From NCBI GenBank assembly GCA_021030905.1, contig JAGFMI010000012.1, positions 248,001 to 312,000 of the forward strand: a stretch of 64,000 bases of DNA, given 5' to 3'. This DNA is from Pyrenula massariospora. Its lineage: Eukaryota > Ascomycota > Eurotiomycetes > Pyrenulales > Pyrenulaceae. How positions within the stretch are numbered: the first letter of the stretch is position 1; every line of letters starts with the position of its first letter. The notes under the pieces are model-generated. The model made no database searches. It was given only the letters and a program-made list of their open reading frames with translations, and was not told the DNA's origin. Below are positions 9,611 through 20,565 of this stretch, piece by piece. Position numbers and translations under genes: made by a program.

Positions 9611-12322
9611 TTCTCGTTGCACAAGTTCAGGCGACCTCACGAGAGGCAGTCGGAGAATTTAGCAGACCGTTGAAAATTAGAGAGATCATGGTGCTTGGAG
9701 CTAATGCAAGATCCCATATAATTATGAGCGCGAGTGCTCGACTGCGCGAGGCTGGGTGTTGTGGGAGGCTGGGAGTCAGATTTTCTGATTGGGCTCCCAA
9801 CCACCTTGGTACCTGAAACCGTTGGCAGACACATCCCCAATGAGAAAAATGCTCCGCGACAGGGCCATGGATCGTTCTGAGGGAATGCTGACAGCAGAAA
9901 AGTTACACGCATCATCCAGAGACTTTTTCCATACAATTAAAGTGATCGGACTGTTTAGGGAGTCTGATGGGACGATGGCAGGGTGGGCCAGAGACGTCTT
10001 GGCGGAGCGGCGCGGGCGACCGGGCTCCGGAAACACCGCAACCAACACCCCACCCTTCGACCCAACCATACACTACCAATTTGAGGACTTGACGCAGCGG
10101 TTGCCCTTTTGCCTTTTCTAATGCCTTAAACAAGGTTTAGAGACTCGACCACGGTTTAAAATCCACATTTTGGCGGCGCTTGCCCTCCTTTTCGGTTCTT
10201 GGCCTTGGAGCGTCAACAATCGTCGCGCAAGTCCAGTCAAGTCTCGACATAAGCAAATGATATTCATTCAATCGCAATTTTCAAACGGCAATCCGGTTCT
10301 CCTCTTTTTGAAGCAGCAGTCTTCACCGCCATAGCTGTAGTGGATTGAGGTTAATGAGACATTTTCAAAGGTATACAGCATTAATTCAGTGAGTTTTTTT
10401 TATCTTCTAAAGAATTGCTTATATCGAGTCATGACGATACTATCATCCCTCTAGATAGGCTGAATCTTATTGCTGCTAAATCCTCCTCCTTCTAGTCTGA
10501 CATATTGCAAATCCAGACGTCCATATTGACCAGAAATTCTTACGAGGTCATTAGATCCTTGTTGGCTTTATTCATCTTATTGAACGCCGAAGAATGCTTC
10601 ACTTTTGCTCTTTCGCAATAGAACGTTTATCCCTTATTCTTAAAGATCTTTTGGTAGTAAAGATCCTCTTATCGATATACAGATACCTTGCTTTCGCCTT
10701 TTCTCTTGGTCTTATTCCCGAGCGATGTCTTCACACCGAATCTTCTCATGTGCTTTGTTATGACACTCTGCTCTAGTGAAGTTGCAGAGCTACTAGAATG
10801 AGACGTCCTTGAAGGCATTTTGCACTTCGTTACTGTGCCTCGGATGATACCTTGAACGGGATCAACATCATCTAGACCCTAGTCAGAGAGAGGTACTAGG
10901 TAAGTCATATGATCGCCCAAGGAATGATTGCGTGTTTCAAATAGGTTATGAACAGCTTAAGAAAGCACAAATATTATAGTTCTATTTTATGAGCGCTCTT
11001 CGCTTCCTCTGCGGTCCCTACAGATATGGGTCTTTACTATCCTATAATCGAGAAGCAGTACTATGGGCGCAGTATTCTCAAACCGGCCGTCGCGTTCTCG
11101 TTCATACTTGGGTGACCAATACTACTGCGTCTTCGCTCGATGAATCTCAAGTGGGCAGCTCCGAATCTACTAATGTTTTACCAGCCCTGCCGACATCTCT
11201 TCCTATAAGACCGTGGCCCTGTCGGAGATCCATAATATAACTGGTGTACTAATCAGTGGCCTGTGGAACAAACTTGGGGTTTCTAATCGCGCGAAATGCC
11301 ATGTATCGCAATAGGCATTTTGCTCCCTTAATAACCTCGTAGTCATTAATCTCACTCTATCGGAAAGGCTGGTCAATGAAGGAGTCCTGTCGTTGCATAG
11401 CAACCTCCAAAAGGCACCTCAAAGTTAATGTACTGCGGGCGATTGCAATGAAACTACCCACTCTGCAGCCTTAATTTTATGCTTTGGCCGGGCAAAGTCG
11501 AAGGTCTTTGTTTGACAATCATTCTTTGAATGACACCTGTCCTGGGGTGTAGGCGAACCTACACTGCTAATACAAAATGTTTCCCACGGGTAAAGATATC
11601 TCGCTCCTATTTGTCCTTATTCCACAAACCGACCGTGAGGTTGTTGCTCCAAAAAATAATCAGAATTTTGCTTTCATTACAGGACATTGTTAGCACAGGA
11701 GAAGAAGTCGCATTTCTAGTCCTATCAGTATGGATACTTTTGCTTCGGCCAAAGCGTTCTTCAGATGTTAAAAAACATTCGAGTTCTTGAATACTGCTGC
11801 CTGTACAAAAAAAAGGCCACATATGTCATGTTATAAGGGGATCCATCCGCCTACAAATTTATGCATACATGTATATACCGCAACCTTGACTGCCTATGGG
11901 CTCCTCTTCCGGTATACGTCCCTTTTTCACAGAGGTATCAAAGAGTATTTCCACTCAGAAACTATCCCCAAAGAAGCAATCAAAGTAATTCACAGTACCA
12001 CAAACACCGGCAATAACAATAATTACGGATTCACCCGTTACCAAGAAATCATCCATAGGTGAATCATTCTCGAACATCACCTTCACGAATCACCAGAACT
12101 AATGTATAAGGGCCTTTTGCCCACTACTCCACGCCATTCTTCCTGCACACGTTCGTACAAATTTCCTCCATATCTCCACAAAATCTTTTCCTCTACACCA
12201 ACACCTCACTGCAAGAAACACTTTCTCGAATCTACCTTGCTAAGTAATTCGTGACCTCCTTTGACCTCACATTTCAGCATAGAAGATTCATCAAGATAGT
12301 CATTTGAGCAGCGTTTGCAAAG
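9611..12322. other. 2.7 kb without recognised gene
   Basis: Both strands carry only short open frames with no recognisable domain, coding-like composition or convincing splice joints. Stretches around 10.3-11.8 kb are moderately AT-rich. The last few hundred bases are the upstream region of gene A, with pyrimidine-rich tracts at 12120-12200. A degraded element cannot be excluded. Confidence 0.5.
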
Positions 12323-15300
12323 ATGCATCCACTCATCGTGACGATTGTGTCCATCACGGCTGTTTTCTTTTTTCCCCCAGCCATTGAAGTGTATAAATAT
12401 GGCCTCGACCTCTGGCTTGAAAGTAGCTACACGAACTACTTTCCGTCCCAATCAAAATTCCATGACATTGAACGCCAAGAGGTAGGTTTCCCTCGACATG
12501 AAAACTTTGCCTCTGTTGCTGACCAAACACAGCAATGCTCCGTCTTCGAGGACGTCACGGCCTGCTTGAGCTCTGAACCAATCCTGATTGAAACCTTCGC
12601 GGCTCCTCGGGCTAGTGAGAGCCCCAAGAATATCTTCGAGCTCGAATCGATGGTCTGCCACAAAGGCGATGATCCCAACGACACTTGCCTGAGCCCGTTC
12701 TACTTGGGTGACGCCGAGGTTTGGAATGCAGACCAGGACGCCGGACAGACATACCTTGCGGACATTGTGGAATTCCTTGCCCTGGCTTTGCAGAGTGCTG
12801 GAAGATATTCGCTACAAGCCATCGTCATGGTCGGCATTTGTATTCTGATCGCGGCTGCCATCACAACTTGCTTCTTTCTGGTCCGTAGGATCGAGAGAGT
12901 GTTGGATCTCCACGTCTCGCAGACGAAGAGAAAACTCTTCTCGTCTCAAAAGGAAATAATCCACACAACAATGGAGCTGTCGACCACGCTGCTGAGTGTC
13001 ACAGAGACTGTGGCACTTCTCACCAAGGAAATGCCTATCATAGTAGAGACACCAACCGAAATTGATCTGCTAAAGAAGACAACACACGATTCTGCAAGCC
13101 AAATCTCACAATTAGAGAAGCAAGTTTCGAATTTGCAAACCTCGTTGGATGACGCTGAAAAGAGAATCGACAGAGCAGACGACACCTTTCTCACAGTCGG
13201 GCAATCTTTGTCTTCAAGGACGAAATATGCAGCTGCTCAGGTCCACGAGCATGTCGAAGCGCTTAATGTCCATGCTCACGCAATCAACGAGGCAAACAGT
13301 GACATTGAAAATCTCGAATTCGAGCAAGATTTGATCAGAAAATCGAAGGCTGGCAAGCAAGACTTCGAAGCTTTCACAAATTCTTGCCGTGAAGAGATGA
13401 AGGCCATGAGCAATTCGTTCACTCTGCAGATACAAGCTTTAAAGAGTTCCCACCAACAAGAGATCAAAGCTGTACGAGAGTCCTGCTCCGAGGCCATCGA
13501 AACTGCTGCAGTGGGCTTTGGCAAGGCTTTTGACATGAAAGCCGACAAGGAAGAGATCACGGCCGTCAAGGCGGATTTCAAGGCGGATATTGCGGAAAAG
13601 GTCAGCACGACTGATCTTCGGACCATGGAGGATACATTTGGGAAATCTCTTGCCGAAAAGGCTGGAAAGAGTGTTCTTGAAGTGAACGCTAGGGAAGCAA
13701 AGGACTTGCGAGAGCTCGTCAGCGAGCTCCAGACTTCTCATGATCAGATGAAGTCTAGGATTGGGGCCTTGGAGGAGGACAAGAAGGCTGCGGAGGACAA
13801 GAATCAGGAACAGAGCCACGAAATTAAGGCTCTTAATGAAAAGATTGCATTTCTTGAGGGGATGCTCTCTGAAACTCGGAATGAAGTCAGTGCCTTGCAA
13901 TCTGCTACCAATGTCGACCAATCGAGACACGAGGAAAGTGACAGAGATCATTTGAGCCGGGATACCTTGGAAGCTATAGACGATGCAAACGCTCTGACTG
14001 GTGACGAGCTGGACGATATCATCGGCAAGGGCTCCTTCATTGCTGGAGATCTTGCTGCTTTTGCGCACAGGGGTCACATACCCTCCAAGCACGATGCTTG
14101 TCTTGGTCGTCGGAGATTTTCCGAGTCCAACATCGGCGACAGTTTTGGTGGACCCGTTGGACAGAGATCCTCTACCACCGGTAACCAGGCAACCCGTGAA
14201 GACCAAAGTGGTCCGCATGACAACGACCACTCAGGAAACAACGGTCACGGGTCGAATGGCGATGATGAGCCACCATTCTCTTCGTCCGATTCCAATGACG
14301 GTAACCTCGAAGGAAAATCTGACAATAAAGGTTCGAAGTCTGACTCCAGCGCCAAGAGCGCCAACGACTCAGCACAGGTCGACAGCTCCAACGACAGTTC
14401 CAAGCAGACCGAGCATCACAATGCGCGTTCATCCCCAAGGATGGCGCCAGTTGCTTCGAACACATTCGACGGCAGTGCGGACATCCAAGGGTCAGAAAGC
14501 GCAACGACTTCTCCGATCCTTGGTGCTGTAGATAGGATTATCGGTCCGTCTGCACAAGGGAAGTCTCGGGAACTGCCATCTGCTGCGACCGCTCGGTCTT
14601 CTTCGTCACCCGCGACGCCAAGAATGGCTGAAGAGGTGTCTCGAAGCAGGTTCAACCCAAGCGCCGCGCTTTTCGTCCCTGGTAGCAAGGTGGCGCCACA
14701 AGATCTTGCTGCTTCTCGCTGGGGACATGAGAGCTCACAGCTTGCTGCGGAAACTGGCATGTCAAGCAGCCGACCGAGTAGGGCTGACCCTTTGGAGCAG
14801 GAACCTCGCGGCGAGAATGCCGAACAGAAGAAAGGGTCCTTCGATCCTACCAGGTCACTGAATCCATATGTGCGCGGAGATCTTGAAGTCACCCTCGACT
14901 ACAATAATCCGCTTTGCACTCGTTGCGGACAAACTGGGCACTTCAAGAAAGTCTGTCAGAATGCTCCACTACACAACAAGGAGCAAGCATACCTGGTCAA
15001 GTTGATCAAAGAATCAAAGGAGAATCTCAAAGGCCGAATCAAAGAGACATCTGCTAATCCCTTTGTCCAGGAAGAGATTCCGGTCACTCTAGACCCCAGC
15101 AATCCCCTCTGTACTCGCTGCGGAATGTTGGGCCACTACAATTTCGCCTGCGGAAACATCCCTCTCCCAGCTAGGGAGCAAAGAGAGCTGGTTGACAAGG
15201 TCTATCACATGAGGAAGGATTTCTCTCGGGTCAATAGGGCATCATTCGATCCGAAGACTTCTGCCAATCCCTTCGTGCGTGGAGACATGGTGTTTAATCC

Positions 15301-15556
15301 AGAGCAGCACGGACTGATTTGCACTCGTTGTGGAAGACTTGGACATTCGGTTAAAGCCTGCTTCGGTCGCAATGATTTGTCGCGGCCGGAGCAGAATTAC
15401 TTGAACAAATTGGTCAAGAAGGCACGAGAGGACTTCGAGCAGAGTGGTGGCGCAAATGCTCGTGACTCAACTCAGAATATCGGGTTGAGGCCAGATAACC
15501 ATCCGTTCGGGAGCAGTCAAGGTCCAGCTTCGTGGGACAATCCTACATGGTACTGA
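12323..15556 (+). CDS. Gene A: membrane-anchored coiled-coil protein with three zinc knuckles
   Basis: Exon 1 (12323-12481) and exon 2 (12533-15556) give 1060 residues. The 51-bp intron is a multiple of three, so the unspliced frame also stays open; GTAGGT, a GCTGAC branch site and CACAG make it convincing. Order: N-terminal hydrophobic segment (3-20), a region with four Cys including VCHKGDDPNDTC, a second membrane segment (about 146-170), about 380 residues of charged predicted coiled coil, a Ser/Asp-rich linker containing DLAASRWG, then three tandem modules of about 66 residues. Each module has (S/L)NPFV or NPYV, a CX2CX4HX4C knuckle (CTRCGxxGH, near residues 845, 910 and 981) and a helix with EQxxL. 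CCHC knuckles usually bind single-stranded nucleic acid or proteins; that function is inference. No known family recognised; related to B and C. Confidence 0.85.
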   Translation: MHPLIVTIVSITAVFFFPPAIEVYKYGLDLWLESSYTNYFPSQSKFHDIERQEVGFPRHENFASVADQTQQCSVFEDVTACLSSEPILIETFAAPRASESPKNIFELESMVCHKGDDPNDTCLSPFYLGDAEVWNADQDAGQTYLADIVEFLALALQSAGRYSLQAIVMVGICILIAAAITTCFFLVRRIERVLDLHVSQTKRKLFSSQKEIIHTTMELSTTLLSVTETVALLTKEMPIIVETPTEIDLLKKTTHDSASQISQLEKQVSNLQTSLDDAEKRIDRADDTFLTVGQSLSSRTKYAAAQVHEHVEALNVHAHAINEANSDIENLEFEQDLIRKSKAGKQDFEAFTNSCREEMKAMSNSFTLQIQALKSSHQQEIKAVRESCSEAIETAAVGFGKAFDMKADKEEITAVKADFKADIAEKVSTTDLRTMEDTFGKSLAEKAGKSVLEVNAREAKDLRELVSELQTSHDQMKSRIGALEEDKKAAEDKNQEQSHEIKALNEKIAFLEGMLSETRNEVSALQSATNVDQSRHEESDRDHLSRDTLEAIDDANALTGDELDDIIGKGSFIAGDLAAFAHRGHIPSKHDACLGRRRFSESNIGDSFGGPVGQRSSTTGNQATREDQSGPHDNDHSGNNGHGSNGDDEPPFSSSDSNDGNLEGKSDNKGSKSDSSAKSANDSAQVDSSNDSSKQTEHHNARSSPRMAPVASNTFDGSADIQGSESATTSPILGAVDRIIGPSAQGKSRELPSAATARSSSSPATPRMAEEVSRSRFNPSAALFVPGSKVAPQDLAASRWGHESSQLAAETGMSSSRPSRADPLEQEPRGENAEQKKGSFDPTRSLNPYVRGDLEVTLDYNNPLCTRCGQTGHFKKVCQNAPLHNKEQAYLVKLIKESKENLKGRIKETSANPFVQEEIPVTLDPSNPLCTRCGMLGHYNFACGNIPLPAREQRELVDKVYHMRKDFSRVNRASFDPKTSANPFVRGDMVFNPEQHGLICTRCGRLGHSVKACFGRNDLSRPEQNYLNKLVKKAREDFEQSGGANARDSTQNIGLRPDNHPFGSSQGPASWDNPTWY
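12482..12532 (+). other. In-frame 51-bp intron of gene A
   Basis: GTAGGT donor, GCTGAC branch site 13 bases before a CACAG acceptor, phase 0. Its length is divisible by three with no stop, so automatic gene calling may retain 17 extra residues. Confidence 0.75.
14860..15420 (+). repeat. Three tandem zinc-knuckle modules in gene A
   Basis: Three diverged units, each with an NPFV/NPYV lead, a CTRCGxxGHxxxxC knuckle and a C-terminal helix (EQAYLVKL, EQRELVDK, EQNYLNKL). They differ enough at DNA level to be an old duplication. Confidence 0.8.
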
Positions 15557-17138
15557 TCACGGGATTGATCTAGATCGAAGAAGCTGCGCCGGACAATATC
15601 AAATCGAACGCTTTCCAAGGCGATTGAAAACTGATACAAATGACTTCGGAGCCAAAAACCTGTTGGACAATTACCCGACTCTCGATATGCGGAGGAGAGA
15701 GCATGCTGACAGTAGCGTCGATAGGCCCCACACTTCTTCTTAGTCTCCCTATAGTTGGTGGTCAATAATACTAAAGGCCATCCTCTGCGATTGTCCTATG
15801 GGACCTGGAAGCGAAACACTCGCGGATACTTATTCGGGCTTGATGAGCTTCTACCTTTCTAAGTATGTTCGTCGTCGAATATCCATCGATAACAAGAGCG
15901 GAACAAAAGATGAAACAGTGTCAGATACTTCTTGAGCCTCGGCAGACTGTCATCATTCTGTGATACGTGCGTTGAGGAATAAATGCCTCGAAGGTGATCC
16001 AGGATCAAACAATGCCGAAGATGAAATATTACCCCTTGTGGAGTGCCTACTGATGAAGTACTACGCAAGATTGAAGCACAATCCGTCGAGAACTATCCAC
16101 GGAAACCGACCTACAGAATAAGAAAGAGATAGTATCCCTTGTGGGATATCCACCGAGGATGATCAACAAATCTCGAAGCTTCATGGAGAAATTCCAAAAC
16201 AATGCATCGAAAGTGCAGCTATTAACATCTATGCGCGGTTGCAAGTATTCAGCGCGTCCAACCGGTCGGACATAGAAGAATTACTCAGGGTTTCATTGAA
16301 TTTGGAAAAGAGTTGTCATAGATGACGAGGGAGCGAAGGTTAGATGGGAGCTGACTTGGATCGAGAAGGATTGAAGATTGCCACAGCGTACGAAGATAGC
16401 TACAGATGGAGGAGAAATCCACTAATAGCAGAGTCGACAGGCGAAGTGCTATCGGGGAAGGTCTCACGCTAGAGACGGGAGGATATCGGGCGGTAAGAGT
16501 GGAAGAGGGAAATTGGAAGGCTGCCTGCCTATTTCTAGGAATGGCTAGTCACAGAAGGTATAGACGGAAGTCTATAGGTAGGCCATGAACAGATACTCTG
16601 TAACGAGAAAGTTCCAACATTTTACTACGCGGTTCGGTGATTTTCTGGCTAGTCTGTAGGGTCCGGAGCTCGTATGGAAAAGATTCTCCTGAACTATGCT
16701 CAAAATGGCTCATGATGTAGGTATAGACATGGCAGGCGGTCAGATTTGCGCTTTAGACGATTTATTCCTCCCTTTCGGATGATCAATTGATTTAACACCA
16801 AACAAAGGAGCAGATGATATCAAAAAAATATCCAGCTAAATGCACTAATCTGGCCAACTTTTTGCAGCTTAAAATAGCGAAAGATAGGTGTTTTCTTTCT
16901 GATCTGAATCTAGACCCTTATATTCCATGTCAAGTTTTGCTTCTTCGTCACTATCATCATCATCTTCTTCTTCATCTTCTTCATCTTCGTCCCGTCAATG
17001 ATTAGCACTTTGAAATTTCGCTTCTCTCACCCCTCAAAGATATTTAAGCAGTGAATGGCTCGTTTCTCACAAAAATTTTTTTTCTAGCTGTAGTACTCTA
17101 AGATTCATCTTCAGAGCTTAGAATCTTGTTCTCACTGA
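15557..17138. other. 1.6 kb convergent intergenic region
   Basis: Lies between the 3' ends of gene A and the acuF-like gene. A CAT/CTT-rich microsatellite sits at about 16948-16990. Two weakly similar pieces around CCCTTGTGG (about 16030 and 16132) may be an old duplication. No gene recognised. Confidence 0.5.
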
Positions 17139-20037
17139 CTATTCCCGAAAGGAAGTAACACCTTCCTTTCTATCATGCTCTTCGTAAAGCTGGGCGCCTA
17201 GCTGAGCGCCTAAATTGATGGTAGTACTTATGAAATCTTCCGCATCTTTAGAATTAGAATATGTAAATGTAAGTTCGTATTTACCTTCGAAATTCATTGA
17301 TAACGGCTTATAATTGTTGACGAACACATGGCATCGCAAACCCTTTAAGCACACCTTCCAAACCTTCGACGTGTCTTTAGTCCTCAATGTTTTCATGGAT
17401 GACCATTCCGGATCCTTGAGTTGTTCAGTAATAAAAGCAAGCCATATGGGTGAATCTTTCAGCTCGCCACTCGTCACAGAGGCCTGAAGAAAGGCAACGT
17501 TGGCGATTTGGTCCCAGAACATTCGCAAGGAATGCTCAGAGCCGTCATCACCAATAACTCTTCCACCGAAACACTCTTTACTCTTCGCCAAGAAGCGATC
17601 AAAAGTGCCAGGCAGAACCGGTTTCCGTGTGTCTTGCGCACGGAGTGCCAGAAACGCACAGCGGAACATCAGCAAATTTTCTATTGCGGAAAAAGTGAGA
17701 ATGCTCCATAGCTTCAGGTCATTCGGTTCCGATCGTCTCTCACGCAGTTCTATTGAAGAGTCTGTCCTGCGGATTGCCAGGGAATTGAGAGGTAAGCAGC
17801 AGTATTTTGGAGTGACGGAAGTGTCTATACATAAGAGACGGGCTCTTGCGGTTTGTGGCTGCAAATAGAAACGTACGTCGAACGTCAGAGGGTCTTCGGC
17901 GCCGAATGAGAAAATTTGCGTGTAACCTTCGTCTTTGAGACGCGTAACTGCACCATCAAGCGTTGAACCGAAACACTGGGAGCCTTTTCCAGTAGAGGTA
18001 AGCTTCGTCAGCGAGTCCGGCACGGACAAATCAAAGGCCCAGTGATCAAATTCTTTTCGAGGGTTGATCCATATTTCAGTGAGTAGTGTTGCCTCAGTCG
18101 CTTGAGAGTGCTGTTCAGGCTCTCGCAGGGACTGCTCTGAAATGTCACTGATGGGAGCACCTGATGTTTTAGGTAGAAGAAGACTCTCATTCTTTCGTCG
18201 CGCTTCCACATTCCTCTTCCATTTTTTAGCCATCCTACGTATCAGGAGTAGCCGATGAAACTCGCTTGCAAGGCGCGGCTCCAGGTAAGGGTCAAGTGGG
18301 TGATATTCTTCATTCAAATCAAGTGAGTCAGCTTCAAAGTCGCTCTCTCTCGAGTCCACCGACTCTGCTGCGGCATTCGCATTTCTAGAATCGGCTTCTT
18401 TTTCTTCGCCTTCTTCTTCAAACCCAGTAAATTTCGGTAATGTAAATAGAGCGATCCGGCGGAGATGCAGAGCAACGTGATTTTGCCACTTTTCGAGCTC
18501 GCCAACTGATTTGTTGCAAACCGGACACAGACGACTGAAGTCCTTGTTGTCCTTGGTAGCATACATTGACTCTACAGGTGACTCAAGCTGTAGACCATTG
18601 TCTTGAAAACGAGAAGTCTGGTCGGCACTAGCGATATTATGTAGCCGAAGTTCATGATCGGCCCAGTCACGAAAAGTATCGTACAGCTGATTAGAGCTCT
18701 GGCAATGCTCATATGTGCAGACATAGGGTCGCAAATCGCGGAATACGTGAGCGCTAGACATGACGATTAAGCCAAGTTTCAGCAACGCGTATAGTAGGTG
18801 AACTTACTCCCAAGAAGACGGTTCTGCAGTCTTTCGACTGCAGATGGTAAAGCAGTATGGACATTCGAACTCTTTTTGAGATCGAAATCGATCAGGAAGC
18901 TGAGGAACTCTTATATGATCACCCTCAGTAGTGTTTTCAGCGATCAACATAGTCCGGTCTGAAATGATTGACTTGTCGTCGTGAAGGTCGACTTTTGCCG
19001 GTTCAAGCCTTGTTGCTGTTGTCGGCCTGGATTCTTTCGCACTTGACTCAACTTGATCAGTGCCAAGGTTCGTGGCGTGGGGCCGCTTTTCCGTGACAGT
19101 CTTCTCGCTCGTGTCGACATTGAGTTTCTTTCGCTCCTCATGGCCTTTTTCAAGCTTCAATCGATGGCGGCGCCAGTAGGCAAATTGCTGCCTGCGCCGT
19201 TGATTGGCCGAGACAAGTCTTTCGACAAGGTAGTGGTCTCGAAGTGTGACCGGATCCTGATGCTGTGCCGCGGAAAATACATGTTGGATATGTAGTCTAT
19301 CGAATTCCGTATAGGCTTCAATGAGATCAACTCCTGTGTCTTCGTCAACCTGTCGGAATGACCAAGCCTTTGATGATCCGATTCGCGTAGCCGGGTTCCG
19401 GATTTTGATTGATAAGCGGTAGAGCCTGTCTATGGTGTCCACAATATTTTGAAGCGTAGCATCAATTAAGCTGTCTTCCTCGTAGCTCCCAAAAGACTCG
19501 ATACTCGACTCGTCATCCGGTTCTCCCGCGTCATCAGGCACATCCTCGGGGCTTCCACTAGCCTTTTGATCTAAAGACGTGATGTTGGGCAAGAGTGTTC
19601 CTCCACCCGACTTCGCTTCCGGTGCAGACAGTTCATCAAGTAACGCAGCCTGCACTAAAATTTTGAAATGGCAGAAATTAAATTTGGCTTCTACTTGGAT
19701 GTCGAATTCAAGACGCAAGGGGGAAACCACTTTGTGGTAGCTTACCTGTCTGAATCAAAGACGCAAGCTCGGACAACAAATGGCCAGCAAATTTCGCGAA
19801 AGAAGGTGCGTCCTGAAATCGATAATCGAGAGAACTGTGGCCTGAATGATAAAGTCCAATATTAATCGCCCAGAGTTCGAAACGTTCACGCTCGTTCAAG
19901 ATCTTGTGCTTCAAGGAATCGCTAGAGCTGACATGGGTGGAACAAGTCTGCCACAGAGTTGAGAAGCCGGCATGAATTTGAAGGCCGAGGCTCGCAAGAG
20001 AACCGCCCTCTGAGCTGCGCCGACTGTAAACTTGCAT
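17139..20037 (-). CDS. acuF-like fungal C2H2 zinc-finger protein
   Basis: Three exons, 20037-19746, 19654-18808 and 18753-17139, give 917 residues. Introns of 91 and 54 bp have GTAAG donors and TTTTAG/TCTAG acceptors. The N-terminal part (ERERFELWAINIGLYHSGHSSLDYR) and the middle (FECPYCFTIC, then DLRPYVCTYEHC and CPVCNKSVGELEKWQNHV) are the hallmarks of the large fungal family annotated as acuF-like or C2H2 proteins; the second intron splits the first finger region. The last 300 residues have no recognised domain. The annotation name does not prove an enzymatic role. Members often sit among HET or NLR-type genes; function unknown. Transcribed away from the DUF7580 gene across a 528-bp shared upstream region. 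Confidence 0.8.
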
Positions 20038-20565
20038 CTACGCAGATCATAGAAGCGTGACACGGAAGGGCACATAAGTGAGTTGAAAGGGAGAAGGGTA
20101 TTCGAAAGATTATCTCGATGAAACTTGCGCGCCGCTTAGAGAGGTGGATGCATGTTCACACAGTAATGAGGCTGAAAAATTCCTTCTTCGCTGCAGCGGG
20201 GAAAGATTTGGGGGCCGAACCCATGCGTAGCAGCCGTAAGCGCTTCTTCTGCTGCAATCTTCCAGGTAAGAAAATCTCCTCCACCTCATCTACGTGTCCC
20301 GAAAATAGCAGCATACGGCAGAAAAGATTACTCAAGGTATCTGAACAGACAGGAAGGAGATGAGATAATGATTGTGGCCCACATTTTCCATTGATAATTG
20401 TTGCATTGACACATTAAAGCAGCCGCTGCAGCGTTTCCAGCCTTCAAACCGAGCGTGACAGACATATCTATGGCCAGATAGGGACATTCACTGAAAATTA
20501 TCAGTACAAGTCTTCTGCGAGATCCCACGGCGCTATTCTGTAGACTTTACTGCACTAGACTGATC
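20038..20565. promoter_or_regulatory. Shared upstream region of the divergent acuF-like/DUF7580 pair
   Basis: 528 bases lie between the two start codons, so the genes probably share a promoter. No clear TATA box or palindromic operator stands out. Confidence 0.5.

Noticed and set aside
9789-10121. 110-codon plus-strand frame downstream of the DUF3433 start
   Set aside because: No motif, no introns, overlaps the likely promoter of the DUF3433 gene.
12323-15556. Gene A as a retroelement Gag because of its CCHC knuckles
   Set aside because: It has membrane segments, introns and coiled coil, with no protease, reverse transcriptase, integrase or LTR nearby.
15859-16244. Two minus-strand frames with weakly similar sequence around CCCTTGTGG
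   Set aside because: Similarity is too short and degenerate to claim a repeat protein; left as a possible old duplication.
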